From NCBI RefSeq assembly GCF_013426205.1, contig NC_089426.1, positions 4,092,001-4,156,000 of the forward strand: a stretch of DNA of 64,000 nucleotides, read 5' to 3'. Of this stretch, positions 56,304 through 64,000 are shown one piece after another. The first letter of the stretch is position 1; the number at the start of each line of letters is the position of its first letter. A program made the translations under genes and the position numbers. The notes beneath the pieces are model-generated. The model had not been told where the DNA came from, ran no database searches, and saw only the letters and a program-made list of their open reading frames with translations. Source of the stretch: Metarhizium brunneum. Taxonomy: Eukaryota; Ascomycota; Sordariomycetes; Hypocreales; Clavicipitaceae.

Positions 56304-56885
56304 ATGTCGGGCTGCTATGTCCGCGACGACAGCCCGACGCTGCAGGCTCGTCCCCCTACTTATACCGAGGACTGCACCGGCACAATCGAATACTGTCTCC
56401 GCGGATTCTACAAGCACCACGGAGAGGACTTTGCCGACGCCGACGCCTGCCTCTGGTCCCGAGGCAAGGACCCCAAGACCCTCGACGCCTATCGCATCCT
56501 GAACAATGACGACTACCGCGCTGGCATCCGGGCTCTCCAACAGGGGAACCAGATCTACAATCGATACCTGCTCATCACCCGTCTTACTGACACCCACGTC
56601 GCAGACGACAAGGACAAGGAGGGCAACGACATTATCAATCAGCTCTGGTGGTCGAACGAACGCCGCGTGCCTCTGGCCCGCGAATCGCTTGACCTGGCCA
56701 AGCGCAAGTTTGCCACGGCCTTTGGGCCAGAATTCTCGGGCGAGATTAACCAGGCTATTGACGACGCGAGGGCCAAGCTTAACGCTGCCTGGACTCAGGT
56801 CAAGGAGACTAATGTCAATCACATTTCCGACCTGTACGGGTGGTTCCGCGGAAAGACGGAGGAGAAGTACTACAAGAGCTGGTAG
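56304..56885 (+). CDS. Unrecognised 193-residue protein, possibly 5'-truncated
   Basis: Open frame from the ATG at 56304 to the stop at 56885. Composition and codon use are protein-like: GTIEYCLRGFYKHHGEDFAD, ADACLWSRGKDPKTLDAYR, WWSNERRVPLARESLDLAKR and a C-terminal helical part ending GWFRGKTEEKYYKSW. The frame stays open upstream to about 56263 (TRDNKPFKEPATD) and is preceded there by TTAATAG, which could be a splice acceptor. A missing 5' exon is therefore possible, and I found no convincing one. Three cysteines lie in the first 50 residues. There are no membrane segments and no signal peptide in the visible part. I do not recognise a family, so no function is proposed. Confidence 0.6.
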   Translation: MSGCYVRDDSPTLQARPPTYTEDCTGTIEYCLRGFYKHHGEDFADADACLWSRGKDPKTLDAYRILNNDDYRAGIRALQQGNQIYNRYLLITRLTDTHVADDKDKEGNDIINQLWWSNERRVPLARESLDLAKRKFATAFGPEFSGEINQAIDDARAKLNAAWTQVKETNVNHISDLYGWFRGKTEEKYYKSW

Positions 56886-58019
56886 ATTACTTCGCATGGT
56901 AGATGCAACTATCAGAACAGACATGGAGGACTACGACGTGGGCAATAGATGGATGGCCGGGTTCTTGTGCTCTGGGGAGTATATGACGAGTCGGCTAGCT
57001 ACCCGAGTACCTGGACTAATGTTATAATTACAAGGATAACTAAGAACCTATAATTAACTCATATTCAACGGGGAAATACAAGACATTGACGGCTGAGGTA
57101 TACAAGGTCAACTATAACAAGTACTTGTGGGGCTCCCTTTTACTTGGCGTCGTTAAACCGTGATAATATTGTGTCGAGGGATTTAAATGCACAAGCTGCA
57201 CCGGATATAGTTTCTGGCTAGCTGTAGTGGCCAACTTGCGGCGTGCCTATAACAGCTAGTCACGAGTAATAAGAAACGCATAAAGACTACACCGTTCAAC
57301 GAGTAAGCAGGAAATAAAAGGTCAATTTATACGCCAGGCTCCCCAGCTACCAGGAATGTAAACACGCCTGTGACGACACGCACAGCAACGGCATATGCTT
57401 GATCCTTTTCGGCTCCGCGTCCAAGGTTGCCTCTGGCCTTGAGGCACAATGCGCTGCGGCTGCAGGCGGTGAGTTGAAAAGAGGAAGACGCTCAACTTGC
57501 AAGGGGGCCCCCGTTCAATATTTGGTTTTTGGAAATCGGCACTAGGATTTCACAGGGATGCGAATAGTACCGTGGGACGTGATGGGCATTTTCAGCCGGT
57601 AAATATACTGGCGGCCGCAAGTAGTCTGGTACTATTACCTTTTATATCCGTGGTGCTAGAAGAGCTAGAGTATAGAGAATGTAGACGAGTTGCGATAACT
57701 TGGACCTTGCGTATATATACTGCCATGTGAGATACATTGCCAGATTTGAACTGCTAGTAGGTTACAAGGTGCGGTGTTTAAAAAGGAGTTGAGAGAGTTA
57801 AATCATATCAAGAAACGTCTGGTTTAATAATTACTATATACAATAGAACCGGACTAGGCAAAAGGAATATACTACTTTACAGATGCTATTTATAATTAAA
57901 CTTTATATACCGCTTTGTTGTCGATAATTTATATTTTTGCCCTTGACTTGGCTCTGGTTTTATCGAATTAATACTAGGCATAGGCAGCACGCTCCAAAGG
58001 TTGTTATTGGTATTCGCTA
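56886..58019. other. Intergenic, no supported gene
   Basis: About 1.1 kb, A+T rich after 57700. No open frame of note. The right end merges into the decayed phospholipase D gene. Confidence 0.45.
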
Positions 58020-58919
58020 TGCGGTAGCCGCTATTCGCCTAAATAGCACGAGCGATATCCTCCAAGCCCCTTTGGTATCCTTATAGTTATAATAGTGTGT
58101 ATATTTAAAGCCGTAAATAAGGCCGTCGACTTTGGCGTTATTAATTCACCGGGCCACTTTTATCTTATACTTGCAATTAGCAAGCGTTTATCCGAAAGCC
58201 TTTCTAAAAGCTCCGCTCTTAAAAGCCTTGCTCAGGTTTTTAAATAGACTTTTAAACTTTACAGCTAGATTTAAAAACTTATTAGAATAGACGTGTTTTC
58301 CTTGAAGTAAATCGCTTAGCTCCTTTTCCGACACGGTAACCTCGGCGTCTATATTAAGAGCCTCGTGTTTATTTAAGTCGCTACGAATAAATTTATATAT
58401 TCGTTTGCCAATATTAGACTTGTAGAGTCCATAAAGGACCTTGACACCAGCGGGTTATAGAATATCGGCGGGCGAGCTCTCTAAGTCCTTTAATACTAGT
58501 TGTTACACTAGGTTCACACTCATAGTCTAGGTTGTTAAGGTCGAGCCGGACAAAGATGATGTTGTGCCGGCCCGGCGCTCTGCTGTAATCGTCTAGAACA
58601 TCTTCTCGGCCGTGTCCCCGGCGCTTATAGGCAGCCCGTCGTGGTCCGCCCACCAGCCGCTGGACCAAGCCGTCACGTCGATTTCAATAGCGTTAGCTCC
58701 ATTCTTGAGAGCATCCTGTACGCCTGATTCTTGGAGAACTCGGTGAGCAATAGCGTAGAAGGGTCAAGTTTGGTCCTACCTGGCTGTGATTTGTCCACCA
58801 CTGGAATCAACGGGCTCGGTTGTTGCCGAAATCGACTCTGCTGGTGCCGCTTGAACAAGTGGTTGACTGATGGTTATTGCGGCCAATATGCCGTTCAAAA
58901 TATGATAGAGGAGCTTCAT
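58020..58919 (-). pseudogene. Phospholipase D / sphingomyelinase D-like pseudogene
   Basis: The minus strand begins at 58919 with an intact signal peptide (MKLLYHILNGILAAITISQ). It then shows family landmarks: IAHRVL with the first catalytic His, the metal-binding [24 protein letters not shown], and near the end VDGLIYGF followed by THYYN. This is the GDPD-like TIM-barrel family that includes fungal phospholipase D and the sphingomyelinase D proteins of spiders and corynebacteria. It is dead: in-frame stops at 58776-58778, 58764-58766 and 58593-58595, a frame change near 58560, more stops at about 58188, 58146 and 58017, and no intact C terminus. The rightmost codons are still GC rich, while the 58020-58450 part is A+T rich. 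An active enzyme would be secreted and cleave choline phospholipids. No activity is expected from this copy. Confidence 0.75.
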
Positions 58920-58930
58920 GTTAAGGCCAT

Positions 58931-58982
58931 ATTACACGAAAAAGACCCTACAGTTGTGAAGCCTAACAAATGGGCTTCACCT
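58931..58982 (+). repeat. Short dispersed hairpin repeat, copy 3
   Basis: Contains ATTACACGAAAAAGACCC, then GTGAAGCC and its inverted partner GGGCTTCAC. It matches copies at 11424 and 11857. It sits 12 bp upstream of the start codon of the phospholipase D-like pseudogene, so an insertion here would have hit that gene's 5' UTR. Confidence 0.5.
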
Positions 58983-60892
58983 GGAAGGGTTGAAGCAGGC
59001 ATGGCTTTACGAGAATTAAAGTATACTTCCACCACCGGTTGCTTATACTGAATACAGTAGCACGCAGACTGGCTTGCCGACTAGATAATGGTCCAGAATC
59101 TCCTGGCGTGATTCAAGTTATTACATCCCCCCCATGTGGAGTGTGTATCATTATCCGAAACTCAGTTTTCGACTACCGGAACTTGTCCTGGGGCTACTTG
59201 TGCCAAGCCGTACATGGATGGCCTATAGAAACCCGGCATTGGTATCGTAGAGCAGATGACGAGTTTGTCAATATAGTGGCGTCATGTTGTAGTCCAGTTA
59301 GTTTGTTCAATGCTTGGGAGCCCTTCTGTCATTACGGAAAACCTCCATAGTAATCCTCTCCACAATACCAAGTTTTGCCAAGTCTGTCTGTTGTCGGTCT
59401 ACCGAACAAGGCTCCCTTATTCTCAGACTAGACGCCCGATTGATAGTAGTACAGAAAATGACATGCTCTGCGGAAAAGAAGGAAGAACTATAATACAAGT
59501 TTTTGCTTACTCAACACACTACAAGAATACTCCAGACTGCTACAAGTAAAACTACAGCCCTGTGAGCCAAAGCTTTCCTACGGCGGGGGAGTGTATGCGT
59601 AGCAATACACACCTCGACGGGCACAAAGTTGTTTGTGTTTGCGCGCAAACCCTGTCGCCCGAGTAAGATGTAGAGACTTTTGGCTACTCACTACCCTGAC
59701 ATGGACACATGCAGTATGGGAAACGGCCTTGATTAAAGGCGTGGGCTGGAAACGATGGAGAAAACGCTTACAGAATGGCGCGCTATCAACACAGTGCTAG
59801 TGATTCGATGTGGTTATACAAAGCACTGGCTATGGCGTTCTCGATCCATCTGAGCAGTTTGGAAGGTATCAGACAGATGGTTACAGTCATACTCGGGAAC
59901 AGTACGGAGAGCTGCTTGGCAAGGCGTAACGGATCAGTACATAAGTCGGGCACATTGGATGCTACCATTCGGAGTACATCTCAAAGTACGTGGACCTGTG
60001 AAAACAGGGATACGGCATTCCCCAGTCTCGGCCAAGCCACGCGCGCCAAGATAATATCTGGTTTCTTCACCCCGTTTCATGGAGTCGAGAAAGGGTCGTC
60101 CTCGCAATATCGCATCGGACCAAGCCCATAGACAGCAAACTAAAGAGCTTCTTGAGCCAACTGCATCACTGTTTCAGATGAAGCGGCCAGCGAACTAGAT
60201 TCGACCATTTTGAAGCTAACACGAATGAATTCTGGCTTCCAAGGCTGTCGCTGTTGCTGCTGAACTCGAGCTTTTGAAACTGTATTCGAGCTCGTTGAAG
60301 CGGTTGGATTCGCGCCTGTGTAGCTGTGAGAATTGATTCATTTCCTAGAGCTCCTTTCATTTTCCCCTCTGGCCGCATCAAGTTGCTTGTGGTGTTGAGG
60401 TGCGCAGCCTTCAACGCCAAAACGGCAGGATCGCGATAATGCACGAAAACGCGGACCGGAGCTAAAATTCAGGCTAGGTATAGTAATTTAAGGCCTTTTA
60501 GACTAATTATTATTCAAGTTTAAATTATACAAGGCCTGTGATCATAGTGGCGTGGCACTCGGGACTCCTATTAAAAACCCAAAGCTGCAATGTTTGATTC
60601 AGCACCTTCTATTCCAGCTTTACTTCAACACGTCTGGAAATGAAGTAAATCGGCTGCATATGCAAGCTACGTATAGCCAGCTACTAGTACAAGCCGGTAC
60701 TAGCTAGGTAGTAATATGGGAGCACACGTGGCACGCCAACAGTCCCTTCCGGGTCGTCACAGTTTTGTTTTACAACGGGGGAAGTTGTCAATTTTCTACT
60801 CGTCGTACAATTTATGAATCTACCTAGGTACTTGTCAGAGGTCCCTGTGGCGCTAAAAAGTGATGTGACTTTCTTCAATCATCTTTTTATGC
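58983..60892. other. Intergenic, no supported gene
   Basis: About 1.9 kb with only short frames (for example 59775-60131 plus, 60166-60444 minus) and no domain, signal peptide or splice support. It includes an A+T-rich patch at 60470-60540. Confidence 0.45.
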
Positions 60893-61879
60893 TCAGTCCT
60901 GATTGAAAAAGTCGTCAATTTCAGCGTCTGTCAACGGCGCAGGCTCAAGATTCTCGGTAATAAAAGGGATAAAGCTGCTGACCCTAGTAAATACCGTGGA
61001 CTCGCCGCAGTAATTTTTCTTTGCGTCCTGAAGAACCTTTGACGCGACACCAATCAAGGTTCCCGTTTGCTGGTCGATAAGAGGACCGCCGCTATCCCCA
61101 TAGCACAGCGTCTTGCCACTTTCACCAGCACATACTGTGTCTTGACCAGTTATACTGTGTACAAGCCTCCCCTCTGGATCATGATCTACGCAGTACTGTG
61201 GTGACTTAATAGGGACAGTGATCTTGCCAAGTTTATCCACACGAGATTTGTCTCCGGGAGCTTGCCGGCCCCTTGCCTATTCGTCAACACCTCTCCAAAA
61301 ACATGTCATCGTGCAGAGTTTACTAGCACTTACCAGCCTGCTGCTGCAGCAATTGAATCAACCGGCGGAACCGCGTTACTTTCCGGTAGGATCGCGTAGC
61401 TAATCGTGCTGCTGTTCACAATCGGGGTTGATAATTTTATGATGCCAATATCATTGAATGGATGGATCGGGGATGGTATGTACTTTGGATGGAGCTTGTA
61501 AGATGCAACTCGTGCATCTACGCCGCCCATCTGCACATTCTATAAAATTATTAGCTTGATGCAAATGAACAAAAGTTTGCAAGTAGCACAGAGGTTCTAG
61601 CTACGCAGATGGCGTAAGGGAATATCATTTACTTACCAACGTTCCTGCCTTTACAGAAGCGCTCTTTAAAAGACAGTGACCAGCAGTAAGAACAGTTTTT
61701 CTATCCAGTAAACTGCCTCCGCAATGTTGCTGGTTATCCTCGTCGTAAATATTAACAATAAATTTAAATTCACCATCTTAAGCAACTTCTCCGCCAATAA
61801 CTCTCCTATCGATAGCTGGTGTCGCTGCCGAAATAGCAGAAAACGCGGCAGCTAGTAGAATAGCAGCCTTGGGTACCAT
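60893..61879 (-). pseudogene. Trypsin-like secreted serine protease gene with one nonsense codon
   Basis: Three exons can be read: 61879-61637, 61539-61334 and 61271-60893. The introns (97 and 62 bp) have GTAAGT donors; the second ends at the downstream AAG rather than the nearer TAG, which restores GW-GRQAPGDKSRVDKLGK. The precursor has a signal peptide (MVPKAAILLAAAFSAISA), an activation site R-VIGGEV, and the complete S1A triad: His in TAGHC, Asp in NDIGIIKL and Ser in GDSGGP. The cysteines around these motifs are present. An in-frame TAA at about 61782-61784, between VIGGEVA and DGEFKFIV, would stop translation after about 32 residues. Everything after it is intact, so the loss is recent, rescued by readthrough, or an error in the sequence. 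The family is shared by many insect- and plant-associated fungi for protein degradation outside the cell. Confidence 0.8.
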
Positions 61880-63930
61880 GGTCAAGACAGGAGTTGGTCG
61901 GTGGACTGCTGATGTATAAGTTTCCAAAGAGTTGTCGATTGCTCAAGAGAAACGGAAGGTGCAGCACAGCCTAGTATTAAATCCTACCGGACTTGCAGGT
62001 CTGACTAGTTACGACATGTATTGACTCGCGCGCATACGCTTTAATTTTGCGTTTTTATATCCACGCATGTCGTCATCATGCAAAAAGCGTGGGACTTGAT
62101 ATAATGCTGTTGGGAGTGCCAAGGTATCTGGTACCTAAATAGCTACCGAGATATGCTTACGAGTTATTAACGATGCACTTATTAGACGCGGCCTTGACAA
62201 TATCAAACTAGGAAAATAATAGCAAGGGTGTCCCGGGGATGCGTAAATAGATTATGTATTCAGGAGTGTAAGTGGGGCTTTATATGGGCTTGAGTGCCAA
62301 AGGTACCCAAAAATTCAGGGCTAGTACCCTGTATATAATATTAATTACGGGTCTGGTATCTTGGTTAATGAATCGTGATTATTATAGTAGTAATATATAG
62401 TACTTGATTTGTAATTTGTGAGCTATATATTTAATCCCTGTAAATAAATTTTTTATTCAATTTTAAAAAAAAAGCTCCATAAAAATACATTAATTAGTAT
62501 AGTGCAATTGGTAATATATATCTCTGCCGTGTAAAATTATAGCACTGCGCTGTAGCTTTTTGTGGTGCTGGCACTATACTGGATTTTTTTACACTACTCG
62601 TGCAACGCCCCACAATAGGTTGTTCAGTCAAAGCCCTCACCACCTATGGTGCACCGGGGAGGAGAACACTAGTGGACAAGAAGGGAAAGGGATTGATCGG
62701 AGAAGGAGTGAGTGGAGCGTTGAATACCGCTAAAGAATGCGAATTTTCGGAGAGGGGAAATGGAAAAACGATACGATTCAGAATAGTTTATGGACTTGGA
62801 TGGATCATTAGGCTTGCGCACTATTAGGTTGGTGGAGCGGATTGAATCTGGGAAGACAGTCGGGGTCAAGTTCTTGCTTCCTGACCAAGTTCCTCATTAG
62901 TTAATGCTACGGCTAAGGCTTAGGTTCTGTTTAAACAACGGCGATACAAGTATAGCACGATCGACTTGGAAGAATCTGGTCACCATGTACCTCTTTTCCC
63001 CTCTAAATCGACTCTGACTTTATTATTGCGTGATGGACCAAATTATACCAACACAGACAAGCTTAATGCCTACAACTTAATATTACCTGGCTCCTCCGAG
63101 AAATCTATAATATTAATTATAGTATCGCCTAGTAGTATAAGCAGCTATAATAGTATTAATAATAACAAATAGAATTCCTTTGGCGATAATACCGAGCTCC
63201 CCTTAAAAGTCGGCCTTCAAGATTCGGACATAGATTTGGCGGCTGCGATCCCTACACCAAGGTCTTGAGACAGCGACCGTTTTATGCTCTTTTTTTTGAG
63301 TATAAAAATGTTGTCAATAGGCAGGAGGGGCCGCGTGAACGCGTTGGCGTGCCGGTTCAAAGTAAGATACGGCCCACGCCTGATCTCTTGAAGATGTCAA
63401 CAATACAGCTCTGTTGGTTGTATACAGACGGCCCGTCCTGCGGCCTACATACACTGCAGCCTGCGTGCCGGGTCGTAATATCACATGCAGACTTATCTAA
63501 TAGTCTCAAGCTGTCTGAAAAAAATAAACAAACAAGGCACTACAACTTATCGCGAGGTGGCTGGCTACAAGTTCAATAGAAGTAGAATAGTCCTTGATTG
63601 AAGCTATCTAACCAGGTTATTGGGATCTTACAAAGGTATGCTAGCTGCCTGCAACTGCTGCCTCGTAGTTATTCACATCATCGTCGTCAACACATGTCCC
63701 GCCACCGCCTCCCCACTCCCCACCCAATTCTGATTCACAGCTGGTCGATGCAGCCATGCATAGCCTCAGGACTCTTTAATGCCTACGGAGTCCAGCCGAA
63801 GGGGATGCTGATGCCGTTCTGGATTTCAGGCTCCGTAGACGATCCGGTCCCCCTGCTCTGGAGTTGATCCAGGCCACTTCGAACGAAACCACTGCAATAT
63901 TTGAGGTGGCACCGGTCCAGCCCCCTGGTC
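61880..63930. other. Intergenic, no supported gene
   Basis: About 2 kb. The part at 62280-62600 is A+T rich. Frames at 62600-62827, 62966-63172 and 63265-63579 are short and featureless. A TATAGTATTAATAATAACAA stretch near 63152 is simple sequence only. Confidence 0.45.
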
Positions 63931-64000
63931 TGTAGACGGTTGAGTCCCCTCAAGCTGCCCTGTGGACGGTCGAGTCCCCTCAAGCTGCCCTGTAGACGGT
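63931..64000. repeat. 30-bp tandem repeat running off the right edge
   Basis: Units at 63931-63960 and 63961-63990 share TGTNGACGGT(T/C)GAGTCCCCTCA followed by AGCTGCCC, and a third begins at 63991. On the minus strand one frame through the repeat stays open and reads as a 10-residue repeat (LDRPQGSLRG), so a repeat-rich coding region beyond the window cannot be excluded. Confidence 0.85.

Overview
The window is a piece of nuclear chromosome from a filamentous ascomycete. The evidence is short introns (46-97 bp) with GTRNGT-type donors and CTAAC/CTGAC-type branch points, a Zn2Cys6 regulator, fungal transporter families, small secreted proteins, and A+T-rich transposon remains with C-to-T/G-to-A changes typical of repeat-induced point mutation (RIP). 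I favour a Sordariomycete, probably Hypocreales, but that is inference from gene content and style only.

Layout. (1) 0-14 kb is sparse: a Pro/Glu-rich secreted protein (219-971), a small secreted protein (2425-2854), a dead NADPH-cytochrome P450 reductase (5242-7183), a large secreted protein with a low-complexity tail (9177-10754), then repeat-laden DNA with a fold-back element (12147-13052). (2) 14.4-33.5 kb is a compact run of tailoring and export genes: AIF-like FAD oxidoreductase, flavin monooxygenase, O-methyltransferase, UDP-glycosyltransferase 1, full-size ABCB exporter, UDP-glycosyltransferase 2 and a siderophore-type MFS transporter. Together these could oxidise, methylate, glycosylate and export a small molecule, but no intact PKS, NRPS, terpene cyclase or P450 lies in the window. 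(3) 33.6-36.9 kb is a RIP-ruined inverted-repeat transposon carrying a younger solo LTR with a perfect 5-bp target duplication. (4) 37-44 kb holds an APH-family kinase, an 8-cysteine secreted peptide in two small exons, a 20-bp minisatellite and a frameshifted DUF7924-type gene. (5) 44.9-53.5 kb holds a seven-exon MFS transporter and a permease / Zn2Cys6 regulator / DJ-1-PfpI enzyme group. (6) 54-64 kb is a gene graveyard: reductase-domain relics resembling the end of a reducing PKS, an unrecognised 193-residue protein, a phospholipase D (sphingomyelinase D-like) pseudogene, a trypsin-like protease gene with one nonsense codon, and a 30-bp tandem repeat running off the right edge.

Intron-exon structures below were assembled by hand from splice signals and reading-frame continuity. 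The spliced genes assigned as CDS all give whole-codon totals.
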